Positions 36,722 through 46,613 are shown, counted from the stretch's first letter. The stretch is 64,000 nt of DNA from Solirubrobacteraceae bacterium (GCA_025451035.1 JANWLE010000100.1:1-64000), one strand, 5' to 3'. The notes: generated by a model not told the origin, from the letters alone. Translations and numbers: made by a program.

Positions 36722-37452
36722 GCCGCCTCTCGCTTGCCGAAGATCACGTGCAAGGTGTCGCGCCTGAGACGATTCTTGTGATCGACACCGACGCCGATCT
36801 TGGGCAGGTGATTGTGGATCAGCTGCGCATGGATGGCTACAGGGCGATGCTCGCGCAAAGCGCTGGCCACGCCCGTGCGCTAGTCGCCCAGCGTCCGGTG
36901 AGGGCGATCGTGCTCGGCGACCTGGAGTCACCGCGCGGGGCGCTGGACATGCTGGCGGAGATCCGTCATTCCTCAGGAGAGAGCTCGCCCTGGGATGCGG
37001 CTACGCCCGTGATCATGGTCAGTGCCCGCGACGAGGAGCTCGATCTAGCTCGCGCGTTTGCCTCCGGCGCGGATGACTTCATGTCCCGTCCCGCTCGCTA
37101 CACCGAGCTGAGGGCGAGGCTGCAGGCTATCCTGCGCCGCGCCTATGGCGAGTCGACGCCGAGACTGCTCTGTGTTGGGCCGCTAGAGATCGACACCGCA
37201 TCTCATGCGGTGACGCTCTCCGGCCAGCGCATCGAGTTGTGTAGACGCGAGTACGAGCTGCTCGTGCACCTTGCCTCCGAGCCGGACAGAGTGTTCACAA
37301 AGACCGAGCTGTTGCGCTCAGTCTGGGGCTTTCAAAGTCCCGGCGCTACCCGGACGGTCGACAGTCACGCTTGCCGTCTGCGCCGCAAGCTCAGCGCCTG
37401 TGGCGGGCGCTGGGTAGTGAACGTTTGGGGTGTCGGCTACAGGCTCACCTAG
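36718..37452 (+). CDS. OmpR/PhoB-type response regulator (orphan, atypical receiver)
   Basis: Receiver ETILVIDTDADLG...; winged-helix CRREYELLVHLASEPDRVFTKTELLRSVWGF...RTVDSHACRLRRKL. Confidence 0.85.
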   Translation: MSRLSLAEDHVQGVAPETILVIDTDADLGQVIVDQLRMDGYRAMLAQSAGHARALVAQRPVRAIVLGDLESPRGALDMLAEIRHSSGESSPWDAATPVIMVSARDEELDLARAFASGADDFMSRPARYTELRARLQAILRRAYGESTPRLLCVGPLEIDTASHAVTLSGQRIELCRREYELLVHLASEPDRVFTKTELLRSVWGFQSPGATRTVDSHACRLRRKLSACGGRWVVNVWGVGYRLT

Positions 37453-37551
37453 AGGGCCTACAAAGCCGGCAGGCAGACATACCGCATTTCTCGTTAGCTG
37501 AGCGGCGCTTGTAACAGATAGCAACCGCGCCGTCTCAAGAACTTCTAAGAA

Positions 37552-37578
37552 GGCAAGCTCTCGGAGAGCTTGCCTTTC
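37552..37578 (+). terminator. Hairpin GGCAAGCTCT-CGG-AGAGCTTGCC followed by TTTCTGCGTT
   Basis: Read directly. Confidence 0.7.
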
Positions 37579-37587
37579 TGCGTTAAC

Positions 37588-37606
37588 GACCAGCTCGTCG
37601 CTGGTC
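37588..37606 (+). promoter_or_regulatory. GACCAGC-TCGTC-GCTGGTC hairpin 5' of the TraG-like ATPase RBS
   Basis: Read directly; contains CCAGC/GCTGG. Confidence 0.6.
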
Positions 37607-37625
37607 CAACTGAAAGGAGAACAAG

Positions 37626-38888
37626 GTGTCTTCAGAAGCCAACGCCAATAGCGGGGCAGCCCGTCTAGCTCGGAGCCTGCGCCAAGCCCTCGGGAGCCCA
37701 CGCAGCACCGAAGCAGAGGGGTTGCTCATAGGGTGTGACGATCAGGGCAGAGAGGTCCGAATTCCATGGCCTAATGTAGACGGCAAGCTGTATCTCGTGC
37801 CGGGAGCGCGCGGCACCGGGAAGACTGTGTTCCTGAGCCGGATGCAGAACGAGGCGATAGCCAGAGGTTGGGGAGTTCTGACCATCGACGCCAAGGGTGA
37901 CCCACTACTGCGTAGTCCATGCACCCTGCGCTGGACCTACAAGGGACCCACCCCCTGGAACCCATATGGTGGGAGTGGCTCAAGCCCGGAAATCAGCGAC
38001 AAGCTCCTGGCGGGCGAGCGATGGAGCGAGTCCCACTACCTGCGATTGGGGCAGCGTTACATAGGGGCGGAGGTCCGAACGCTGCGTGAGAAGGGGATCG
38101 AAATCAGTCTCGCGACGATCGTCACCTATCTGGAGCCGGGCAAGCTACTGAAGCTGGTCGAACAGGACCGCGACAACAAGACGCTCAAGTCCTATCTGCG
38201 AAACCTGACAGCTGAGCAAGAAAAGGGCTTGGCGGGCGTACGCGACCGCCTCGCGGTCGTCTCGGAGTCAGAGATCGGCCACTGGTGGGAGGGGGGACCG
38301 GACTCCATCAACCTGTGGGAGGCAACGCAGCGTGGTGAGCGTCTTCACTTCCTGTTGGACGCTGACGGCGTCCCGCTGCTAAGCGCAATGATCAACGCTG
38401 CGCTGATCCTCGATCTGAACACGCTCGTCTCACGTCGCAACGAGGTGCTGATGAATGGGGGTACGCTCGAGCACCTGTTCGTGGTGATCGACGAGTTCGG
38501 GGCGCTCGCGGCCGACCTCTCGAGCATCGCCGACCGTGGGCGAGCCGCGAAGATCACTCTGGTGCTGGCGACCCAGGACCTCTACTCCCACACAGCCAAG
38601 CCGGAGGGCCTGCGCGGCGGGCTGCTCGCCAACTTCGACGCAATGATCAGCCTGCGCCAGCAGTCACCGCCATCCGCGACGCTGGTCGCCGAAGTGAGCG
38701 GCGAGGAGGAGATCGTCAACACCTCCTGGAATGACCGAAAAGACAACCGCTACGCGATCGAGGAAGCCACCCGAGTTCGTGCCGGACAGATCATGCGGCT
38801 GCCGAACTATCACGCGACCGTGATCGTCCCCTCCTGTCCGGAGGACAGCAGCGTTACCATCGCGCGGCTGATCAACCCGGCCGCATAG
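37626..38888 (+). CDS. TraG/VirD4/HerA-like P-loop ATPase without obvious TM segments
   Basis: Walker A GARGTGKTV; VLTIDAKGDPLL; Walker B HLFVVIDEFGAL; VLATQDLY. Confidence 0.8.
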   Translation: MSSEANANSGAARLARSLRQALGSPRSTEAEGLLIGCDDQGREVRIPWPNVDGKLYLVPGARGTGKTVFLSRMQNEAIARGWGVLTIDAKGDPLLRSPCTLRWTYKGPTPWNPYGGSGSSPEISDKLLAGERWSESHYLRLGQRYIGAEVRTLREKGIEISLATIVTYLEPGKLLKLVEQDRDNKTLKSYLRNLTAEQEKGLAGVRDRLAVVSESEIGHWWEGGPDSINLWEATQRGERLHFLLDADGVPLLSAMINAALILDLNTLVSRRNEVLMNGGTLEHLFVVIDEFGALAADLSSIADRGRAAKITLVLATQDLYSHTAKPEGLRGGLLANFDAMISLRQQSPPSATLVAEVSGEEEIVNTSWNDRKDNRYAIEEATRVRAGQIMRLPNYHATVIVPSCPEDSSVTIARLINPAA

Positions 38889-39172
38889 TTACATAGAACC
38901 GCTGACCAGTCTGTGATCCAGGGTCATTGGCCCTGGATCACACTGGTTCGCTGCTCTCGCTCACTGGCCCGATAGGCCCTTTTCTATTTAAAGGTTGTTG
39001 GAGTCTGCTTGTAACCATCCCGCGAGAGCTGGCCACGTGGCTCTTTTTGCGTTTAACGGCCAATTTGGGCCTCTATAGAGGCACAGACCTCATTTTTGCC
39101 TCTACGCCACAGAACCGTCCCAAGCACCACCTAGCTTGCAGGCAGGCATCTATTCACCAAGGAGAAGACTCC

Positions 39173-39712
39173 ATGTCGTATACCAGCATCAATCGCGTCA
39201 CGCTCGTCGGTCATCTGACCGCGGATCCCGAATTGCGGACAATGCCCAGCGGTGGCAGCGTGTGTAGTCTGCGCTTGGCATGCAACAGCCGCCGGCGCAA
39301 CCCCGACGGCGGGTACGAATCAAAGCCACACTACTTCAGCGTCGCGGTGTATGGGCCACGCAGCGAGACCGTCAACCGTTACCTGGAGAAGGGTAGCCCG
39401 GTCGCCGTCGATGGTCGCCTGGAGTGGCGCGAGTGGGAAACCACTGAGCAGCAGAAACGCTCAACCGTCTCGATCGTCGCCACGAACGTTCAATTCCTCA
39501 ACTCATCTCGTCGCGACGATCGCGAAGGTACCGGCGACATCGACGCTGAAGGGCTGAACGTTGAAATCAGCGAGGCCGAGCTCGAGGGTGTCGAGGTAGA
39601 CGACATCGACGTCGAGATCGCTGATCACGTGGTCGACGAGGTGGAGGGCGATGAGAAGTCTGAGCTGGTGGCGGCAGCCGCCGGCGGCGAGGACGACGAC
39701 TTGCTGTTCTAG
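39173..39712 (+). CDS. ssb: Single-stranded DNA-binding protein with acidic DDDLLF tail
   Basis: INRVTLVGHLTADPELRTMPSGGSVCSLRLACNSRR...; C-terminus EDDDLLF. Confidence 0.92.
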   Translation: MSYTSINRVTLVGHLTADPELRTMPSGGSVCSLRLACNSRRRNPDGGYESKPHYFSVAVYGPRSETVNRYLEKGSPVAVDGRLEWREWETTEQQKRSTVSIVATNVQFLNSSRRDDREGTGDIDAEGLNVEISEAELEGVEVDDIDVEIADHVVDEVEGDEKSELVAAAAGGEDDDLLF

Positions 39713-39785
39713 TCAGGTCGCTTTGTTGCTTTCGCTGCGGAGGGCGTCCGGAGGGCGTCCTCCGTCGTCTTTGGGGAGCGTCGCG

Positions 39786-40700
39786 CTAAAGGCGCTTCGG
39801 TGCTATCCACTTCAGGCGCTCGTCGCTTGAGTGACCGTGAAAGCGCGGCGTGCCGCTTTCTCTCAGGGCTTGGCGCACGGTCAAGAACTCATGGGTCACA
39901 GCTACGTCGTGAACCCTCAAGATGTGAGCGCCAGCGTCAAGGCCGTGAGCCACTGCCGCCAGCGTGCCGCCCAGGCGGTCCTCGGGGTCTCTGCCAGAGA
40001 GCATGCCGATGAAGTACTTGCGGGAGACGGCCAGCAGCAGCGGCCGGCCGAAGGCCTGCAGCTCACTGATCCGCCTGAGAACCTCGATCGTCTCGCTCGG
40101 TGTCTTGGCGAAATCGGGTCCTGGATCTAGCACCAGCTGCGACTCCGCGACGCCGTGGCTGACCGCGAGCTCGAGCCTCTCTCTCAAGAACTCGAGGACA
40201 TCGGCGGTCACGTCCTCGTATACAGGGAAGTTAGCCTCCTTCGGCCGTGCACGTGTATGCATCAGGACCAGCCCTGCGCCGCTCTCGGCCGCGACCTGCG
40301 CCAGCTCGACATCGGCAAGGCCACTCGTGTCGTTGATCAGGTGAGCACCGGCTTCGACGGCGCCTCGGGCGACCGCTGCCCGCCAGGTGTCGACCGAGAC
40401 CAGCACCCCCCGTTCCGCGAGCGCTCTCACCAGCGGCACCATCCGCTCGAGCTCATCCTCGGCCGAGATCGGCGGCGTGTCGGTTCTACCTGACTGCACG
40501 CCGATGTCGATTATCTGCGCCCCCGCTTGCACTTGGCTGAGCGCGAACGGCAGCTGCTCGGCCAAACTTGGCAGCGACGTGCTGTCAGCGACCGAGTCGT
40601 TACCCACGTTGACGATCCCCATGATCAGCGCTCCGCCCGGCTCCAGTTCGAGCACGCGCTCGCGCAACTTGAGCTTCATTGCCGGTGCGCTGGTTGGCAT
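39786..40700 (-). CDS. folP: Dihydropteroate synthase family protein, divergent
   Basis: IMGIVNVGNDSVADS; AGAQIIDIGVQSGR; SVDTWRAAVARGAVEAGAHLINDTSG; LDPGPDFAKT; SRKYFIG; HDVAVTHEFL. Confidence 0.85.
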   Translation of the reverse strand: MPTSAPAMKLKLRERVLELEPGGALIMGIVNVGNDSVADSTSLPSLAEQLPFALSQVQAGAQIIDIGVQSGRTDTPPISAEDELERMVPLVRALAERGVLVSVDTWRAAVARGAVEAGAHLINDTSGLADVELAQVAAESGAGLVLMHTRARPKEANFPVYEDVTADVLEFLRERLELAVSHGVAESQLVLDPGPDFAKTPSETIEVLRRISELQAFGRPLLLAVSRKYFIGMLSGRDPEDRLGGTLAAVAHGLDAGAHILRVHDVAVTHEFLTVRQALRESGTPRFHGHSSDERLKWIAPKRL

Positions 40701-40872
40701 GTGGGCATCGTATGTGTTTGGCGGGAGGCGTCACGAGACACGCCCGACGGTCCCGATCGGGCCGCCCTCGTCGGTTATGTCATCAGTAAGCGATATCCGG
40801 AGCCCGCCGGCGACGGTGCCACGGCGCGGCGGCCGCCGATCTAAGCGTCTCGGTCCATCAGGAGGGTCAGCC

Positions 40873-41283
40873 ATGTACGAGGTCAACATCAACCGCGTCG
40901 TCGTGAGCGGATACCTCACTCGCGACCCGCAGCTGTACACGCTGCCGGGCGGAGAGGTGGTCTGCAACCTACGGGTGGCGTGCAATACGACAAACCACCG
41001 GGTCACCCAGGACGGCTGCAAAGACAAGGTCAACTACTTCGACATAAAGGTCTATGGCGCTGACGCCGAGAACATCGGCCACTGTGCCCACAAGGGCAAT
41101 GCGGTGATGGTCGAGGGGCGGCTCGACTGGCGTGAATGGGAAACGATCGAGGGGCGTCAGGCCCAGTCGGTGTGCATCCTCGCCGAGGCGCTTGAGCCGC
41201 TCGAGGCGGTCAGCAAAGACCACGACGTGCTCGACGTCGACTGGGATGCGCTGCTTGCCAGCATGAACGTGATCAGTGGTTGA
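40873..41283 (+). CDS. ssb: Single-stranded DNA-binding protein (third paralog)
   Basis: INRVVVSGYLTRDPQLYTLPGGEVVCNLRVACNTTN...YFDIKVYGADAENIGHCAHKGNAVMVEGRLDWREWE. Confidence 0.9.
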   Translation: MYEVNINRVVVSGYLTRDPQLYTLPGGEVVCNLRVACNTTNHRVTQDGCKDKVNYFDIKVYGADAENIGHCAHKGNAVMVEGRLDWREWETIEGRQAQSVCILAEALEPLEAVSKDHDVLDVDWDALLASMNVISG

Positions 41284-41307
41284 GACGCCAAAGGGCCTTC
41301 GGTGAGC

Positions 41308-42345
41308 TCACGCGGTGTTGGCGTTCAGCAGGGTGCTGCTGTCAAAAAGCGCCATCTGTGAGGTGCCGCTGAAGGTCAGGATCTCGTCGTCATTGATGCC
41401 GCTCGCGTCCTCCCGGATGATCACGCCACCGTTCACCAGGTCACGGATCGCCTTGCGGTACTCGGTGATCTGAAACTCACCGAATAGATCGGGGGACAGA
41501 CCCTGAACGATGCGGTTGGTGCTCGCGCCACCGAGACGCCCACCGAGCTCGTGGATACGGTCGCGTAGCTCTTTGATCTGCCTAGCCGGCGCCTGTGTGC
41601 GCTCGCGCCTGTAGCGGCACGCCAGATCGCTCATCAAGGCGACGCCGAGACGAGAGCGGCTTGCGAACACCAGCTGAGAGGTCGGTCGCTGGTCGTCGGG
41701 GGCGTGCAGCGGAAGCTGCCGTGCGAAGGCGTAGCCGCGGCGCTGAAGTGCAGCGCGATAAAGCACCGAAACGCGTGTCAGGCTCGACCATCTGCCGTTC
41801 TCGTCCCACAGCTTGCGCCACAGCGAGCTGCCGATGATCTCGTCGATCTTCTCTGCCGCGGAGTTGCTGCACATCTCCTCAAAAGAATGGAGGTCCAGGC
41901 TCACGAGCAACTCTGTCTTGCGGCCCCGGCGCGACAGCAGACGCTGCAGCGCGTCGATCCTCACCCCGTCGGCGGCGAACGGGTCGAGCAGCACAAACAC
42001 AGGTTCCCCCTCGATTTCGCCCATAACCTGCTCCAACGAGCTCTCCAGCGAGCCCGACAGCGTGCCGGTCACCGTCGCGTATGGGGACAGCTCGGTGTGC
42101 AGGTGCAGGAACGTCTCCTCGTCACCAGTGATGTTGAGCGTCCGCAGGATCTCCGCGCGATGCCCGATCTTCTGGTTTTGGGCCCACTCGGCGCTCGCTG
42201 CCGGAGCGCGGTCACCCGTGGCCACCGAGGCGTTGATCAGCCACGGCAGATGACCCTCGTTGCGCCACACAGCAGTGCGCGGCGCTATATACCTATTCAT
42301 GAGGTCCAGCTCGATCAATGGCTCGAGCGCCACAAGCTCGTTCAT
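41308..42345 (-). CDS. Possible three-Cys-motif partner (TcmP)-like protein
   Basis: VFVLLDPFAADGVRIDALQRLLSRRGRKTELLVSLDLHSFEEM resembles the TcmP DPFG...tEvLi region; N-terminus divergent. Confidence 0.45.
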   Translation of the reverse strand: MNELVALEPLIELDLMNRYIAPRTAVWRNEGHLPWLINASVATGDRAPAASAEWAQNQKIGHRAEILRTLNITGDEETFLHLHTELSPYATVTGTLSGSLESSLEQVMGEIEGEPVFVLLDPFAADGVRIDALQRLLSRRGRKTELLVSLDLHSFEEMCSNSAAEKIDEIIGSSLWRKLWDENGRWSSLTRVSVLYRAALQRRGYAFARQLPLHAPDDQRPTSQLVFASRSRLGVALMSDLACRYRRERTQAPARQIKELRDRIHELGGRLGGASTNRIVQGLSPDLFGEFQITEYRKAIRDLVNGGVIIREDASGINDDEILTFSGTSQMALFDSSTLLNANTA

Positions 42346-42651
42346 TGCGGCTAAAGCTAGCCGCCTCTTGGGATGTTTCTCGGTGCTTCGGGCCGCCGCT
42401 GCTCGGCGTCACGGGCACGACGCAAGCGAACCAATTCGCCGGGCGCATCGACGGCGTTTTGGCTGACGGTCAGATCCTCCCGCGGGGGCTACCGATACTC
42501 CCGTACCGAGGCAATGGCCCCGATCTTTGACATCTATAGGGTTCTTGCCTGGGCTTCGCAGGGCAGAGACCCCGGGCAGGTATAAACTGCGCCGCCGCAG
42601 TCACAGCCAGCAGCATCCAACCGATAGCTAACGCGCAAGGAGCCCTGCCAG

Positions 42652-43092
42652 GTGCCAGTCAATACCAAAGCGATCGGCAAGACCTTTGAGCCGACCCTCT
42701 ACGCCGTCGGGCGGGAGAAGATCAAGGAGTACGCCCGGGCGGTTGGCGAGACCAACCCAATCCATTTGGACGTGCAAGCTGCCCGCGAGGCCGGGTTCTC
42801 CGACGTAGTCGCACCGCCGATGTTCGCGGTGGTTTACAGCTCCCCGTCCGTCGCGCCGGCGATGTTCGACCAGGATGTCGAAATGAACTTCGCGATGATG
42901 GTCCACGGCGGTCAGCAGTTCGAGTGGGGTCCGCTCGTCGTGGCCGGCGACGAGATCACGACCACTACGTCCGTCAAGGACATCTCCGAAAAGGACGGCC
43001 GCGGCTATTACCTCTTCGAGTCCGTGTCGGTCAACCAGCGCGGCGAAGAGGTATGCCGCGGAACCTGGACAAACATCGTGCGAGGAGTGTGA
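42652..43092 (+). CDS. MaoC-like dehydratase, N-terminal FAS1-like/HadA type
   Basis: REKIKEYARAVGETNPIHLDVQAAREAGFSDVVAPPMFAVV. Confidence 0.85.
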   Translation: MPVNTKAIGKTFEPTLYAVGREKIKEYARAVGETNPIHLDVQAAREAGFSDVVAPPMFAVVYSSPSVAPAMFDQDVEMNFAMMVHGGQQFEWGPLVVAGDEITTTTSVKDISEKDGRGYYLFESVSVNQRGEEVCRGTWTNIVRGV

Positions 43093-43096
43093 GTTG

Positions 43097-43486
43097 ATGA
43101 CCGATTTCTCAGTCGGCGCTCAGATCCCCGAGGTCAGGGTCACGCCGGACAAGTACCTGACCAACCGTTATGCCGGAGCTTCCGGTGACTTCAACCCGAT
43201 TCACATCGACGAGGAGTTCGCCAAAGCGGTCGGCCTGCCCGGGCGCATCCTGCATGGTTTGTGGACGATGGCTCAGGTCGCGCGTGCACAGACAGACGCC
43301 GCGGGTGGTCCGCAGACGCTCAAGCGCCTGTCCGTCCAATTCCGTGGCATGGGCGTGCCCGAGCAGGAGGTCATAGTGCGCGGGACGGTGCTCGAGGCCG
43401 GTGACGGGCGCGTTCTCGTCGACACGGTCGCCGAGCAGGCGGACAAGCAGATCATCCGCAACGCCCAGGCGGAGCTGAAGCTCTAG
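43097..43486 (+). CDS. MaoC-like dehydratase, HadB type
   Basis: YAGASGDFNPIHIDEEFAKAVGLPGRILHGLWTMAQVAR. Confidence 0.88.
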   Translation: MTDFSVGAQIPEVRVTPDKYLTNRYAGASGDFNPIHIDEEFAKAVGLPGRILHGLWTMAQVARAQTDAAGGPQTLKRLSVQFRGMGVPEQEVIVRGTVLEAGDGRVLVDTVAEQADKQIIRNAQAELKL

Positions 43487-43544
43487 CGAGTGTGGGTGGG
43501 CTGGCGGCTCAACCGCCGTCGGCCCGCCTCCTACAATCTGGGTC

Positions 43545-44570
43545 ATGCTCACCCCTAGGCAGGAGTCGATCCTGTTCAAGGTCGTCGACGATTATCTGCG
43601 CGGCGGCCAGCCCGTCCCGTCTAAGGCGATCGCTGCTGATCCGGCGCTCGGCTGCAGCCCTTCGACGGTGCGCAACGAGCTAGCCCTGCTCGAGGAGCTC
43701 GGCCTGCTCGCGCATCCCCACACTTCCGCTGGGAGGATCCCGACCGATGCCGGCCACCGCTACGTCGTGGACCGCATGCTCAGCTCCGGCAAGGGCCTTG
43801 CGCCGGCTCCACGCATCGAGCTGTCGTTGATGCGCAGAGAGGTCGAGGAGGCGATGCGCTCGACGACCGAAACGCTCGCGCAGGTAACGAACCTGCTCGC
43901 GGTCGTCTCCGCGCCGTCGCTGAACACGGCGACGATCAGACACGTCGAGGTGCTCGCGCTGCAACCGCAGGTGGTGCTGGTGGTCCTCATCACCTCGACC
44001 GGCGGGGTCTGGAAGATGCTGAGCACGTTCCCGGGCGCCGTCGACCCCGGCCTGGTGGCGTGGGCTGGTGAGTATTTGAACGACCGTCTCGTGGGGCTCG
44101 GCCTCGGCGCCAGGATGCTGCGCCTACGGCTCGTGGACCCGACGCTGCCCGCGACCGAGAGGTCGTTTCTCGACAGGCTGGCGAGCGCGTTCACCGACCT
44201 CGCCTCCGAGGAACAGGACACGATCTACATGGAGGGCACCGCCCACCTCTTCTCGAGCGCGAACGTCCAGGACGTCGGTCAGATCAACCAGCTGATGGGG
44301 CTGTTGGAGCGGCGCGTCGCGTTGCTACGCATGCTGCGCGAGGCGCTCGGCGACTCGGGCGTGTATGTGCGCATCGGCGGCGAGAACGAGAACCCCGCGA
44401 TGCGTTCACTCACGATGGTCGCAGCGGGCTACGGCGTGACGCAGCGCAAGCTGGGCGCCGTCTCGGTGATCGGTCCCGTGAGAATGGACTACGCCAACGT
44501 GATCACCACCGTGCGCGAGGTCGCAAGCGAGCTCTCGCGTTTCGTCGAAGACGCCTACGCCGAGAACTGA
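43545..44570 (+). CDS. hrcA: Heat-inducible transcription repressor HrcA
   Basis: [29 protein letters not shown]...[40 protein letters not shown]. Confidence 0.96.
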   Translation: MLTPRQESILFKVVDDYLRGGQPVPSKAIAADPALGCSPSTVRNELALLEELGLLAHPHTSAGRIPTDAGHRYVVDRMLSSGKGLAPAPRIELSLMRREVEEAMRSTTETLAQVTNLLAVVSAPSLNTATIRHVEVLALQPQVVLVVLITSTGGVWKMLSTFPGAVDPGLVAWAGEYLNDRLVGLGLGARMLRLRLVDPTLPATERSFLDRLASAFTDLASEEQDTIYMEGTAHLFSSANVQDVGQINQLMGLLERRVALLRMLREALGDSGVYVRIGGENENPAMRSLTMVAAGYGVTQRKLGAVSVIGPVRMDYANVITTVREVASELSRFVEDAYAEN

Positions 44571-44577
44571 CCAGAGC

Positions 44578-45696
44578 ATGCCTAGCGACCCATACGAAGT
44601 GCTCGGCGTCGCCCGCGACGCCTCCGAGCAACAGATCAAGAAGGCCTTCCGCAAGCTCGCGCGCGAGCTTCACCCCGACGTGAATGCACATGACCCGCAG
44701 GCCGAGGAGAAGTTCAAGCAGGCGGCTGAGGCCTACGAAATCCTGTCGGACGCCGAGCGCCGCGCCACGTATGACCGCTATGGCCACGAGGGCCTGCGCT
44801 CCGGTGGCTACGCACCGAACTTCGACTCGTTCGGCTCGATCGCGGACCTGTTCAACACATTCTTCGGCGGAGGGGCGTTCGGCGCTCGCGCGGGGCCAGC
44901 CACCGGCGGGGACCTGGCGGTCGCCGTCGAAATCGATCTGCTTGACGCGGCTGAAGGAACCACCGTCACTGTGTCCTATGAGGCGATCGGTGTGTGCGAG
45001 CACTGCCACGGCAACGGCGCAGAGCCCGGCACCCCGATAAACACGTGTGAGCGCTGCGGCGGCGCGGGGCAGCTACAGGCGGTCACGCGTACGCCGTTTG
45101 GGCAGGTTGTGCGAACAATGGAATGCGATGTCTGCTTCGGCGACGGGCGGGTCGCGAGCTCGCCGTGTGGCGAGTGCCGCGGCCGCGGGCGCGTGCCCAC
45201 GCAGCGGACGGTTGACGTCGCCATCCCGGTTGGGATCGCCGATGGACAACGCATCAGGATGTCCGGTCAGGGGCATGCCGGGGAGGCTGGGGCTCGCCCG
45301 GGAGATCTGTATGTGCTCGTCAACGTGCGCGAGGATGAGCGCTTCATACGCGAAGGGGATGACCTCATAACCGTGCTCGATTTGCCGCTACCGCTGGTCG
45401 CACTCGGCACGAGCGTGGAGGTGCCGACGCTCACAGGCTCGGCGAGCGTGGAGGTGCCGGCAGGGACCCAGCCCGGGGAGATGATCACGCTGAAGGGGCA
45501 GGGCATGCCGATGCTGCGTCGCGGCCGCCACGGTGATATGCGCATCCTTGTCAACGTCGTGACGCCGCGACGCCTCACGGACGAGCAGCGCGAGCTGCTC
45601 GAGCGGCTGAACGAGACTCTCACCGAGGAGAACCTTCACTCCGAGGAGTCGATGTTCGCCAAGCTGCGCCGCGTCCTGCGCCACCAAGCCGCGTGA
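44578..45696 (+). CDS. dnaJ: Chaperone DnaJ
   Basis: J-domain with HPDVN; four CxxCxGxG-type zinc motifs. Confidence 0.96.
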   Translation: MPSDPYEVLGVARDASEQQIKKAFRKLARELHPDVNAHDPQAEEKFKQAAEAYEILSDAERRATYDRYGHEGLRSGGYAPNFDSFGSIADLFNTFFGGGAFGARAGPATGGDLAVAVEIDLLDAAEGTTVTVSYEAIGVCEHCHGNGAEPGTPINTCERCGGAGQLQAVTRTPFGQVVRTMECDVCFGDGRVASSPCGECRGRGRVPTQRTVDVAIPVGIADGQRIRMSGQGHAGEAGARPGDLYVLVNVREDERFIREGDDLITVLDLPLPLVALGTSVEVPTLTGSASVEVPAGTQPGEMITLKGQGMPMLRRGRHGDMRILVNVVTPRRLTDEQRELLERLNETLTEENLHSEESMFAKLRRVLRHQAA

Positions 45697-46613
45697 TCCG
45701 CCTGGCCCTGCGGGTCCGCCGCGCCCAATCGGAGCTTGTGCTCGCCGAGCTCCTGCAGCTTGCGCCCGCCGGCGTGGAAGAAACCGACCTGCAGGACGAC
45801 CTCGTCGAATACGCGATCTACGGTCCGCCGGGTGAGCTGCCGCTGCTGCCGGATCTGAAGGCGGCGGCCGCCGACGCGCTTGTCGAGATCTCAACGAGCG
45901 AGATCCCCGACGACTGGTCAGAGCGCTGGAAGGATTTCCACCGGCCGATAACGATCGCCTCACCCGTCCCCGAGCGCGTCGAGGCGCTGCGGGTGCGCGC
46001 ACCGTGGGAGCAGCCCGCTTTGGCGGCGGGCACGCGCGAGATCGTGATCGACCCCGGGCAGGCGTTCGGCACCGGGGCGCACGCGACGACGAGACTGTGC
46101 TTGGAGATCCTGCTCGAGATGGCCTGCGCCTCGGCAAGCCGCCCGGCGCTGCTCGACCTGGGGACCGGTTCCGGCGTACTGGCGATCGCCGCTGCCACGC
46201 TTGGCTACGGGCCTGTCCTCGCGGTCGACTACGACCCACTGAGCGTCGCGGCCGCCGCGCAGAACGCGGCTGTCAACGGCGTGCAGATAGAGGTCGAGCG
46301 CTTCGATCTGCGTAGCGACCCATGGCCTACCCCCCATGACGGCGGATACGAGGTGGTGCTCGCCAACCTGCTCGGCCCGCTGTTGCTCGAACTGGCGGGT
46401 AGGCTTGCTCGCCCCCCTACGCATCTCGTCGTAAGCGGGCTGCTCGCAGAGGAGGCCGAGAAGATCAGCCAGGCGTTTGCCGGCCGGCTCGGGATGACCG
46501 AGCGGCTGCGACTGGCCGGCGGCGAGTGGGCGGCGCTGTGGCTCTACTGCGCCGATGGCGAGCCGTCCAAGGAGAACGGGGTCTCCGTCGCTGCACGCAC
46601 CATCGAGCAGTAG
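45693..46613 (+). CDS. prmA: Ribosomal protein L11 methyltransferase
   Basis: [53 protein letters not shown]. Confidence 0.94.
   Translation: MIRLALRVRRAQSELVLAELLQLAPAGVEETDLQDDLVEYAIYGPPGELPLLPDLKAAAADALVEISTSEIPDDWSERWKDFHRPITIASPVPERVEALRVRAPWEQPALAAGTREIVIDPGQAFGTGAHATTRLCLEILLEMACASASRPALLDLGTGSGVLAIAAATLGYGPVLAVDYDPLSVAAAAQNAAVNGVQIEVERFDLRSDPWPTPHDGGYEVVLANLLGPLLLELAGRLARPPTHLVVSGLLAEEAEKISQAFAGRLGMTERLRLAGGEWAALWLYCADGEPSKENGVSVAARTIEQ

Noticed and set aside
39739-39760. Tandem direct repeat GGAGGGCGTCC x2
   Set aside because: Two short units forming CGGAGG...CCTCCG between convergent ssb and folP; most simply a bidirectional terminator.
41308-42345. Anti-phage system built on a TcmP-like protein
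   Set aside because: Similarity is limited to a short DPF...TELLV region and the usual three-Cys-motif partner is absent nearby.
43480-44580. CIRCE operator (TTAGCACTC-N9-GAGTGCTAA) near hrcA/dnaJ
   Set aside because: Looked for it upstream of hrcA and dnaJ and found no matching inverted repeat.
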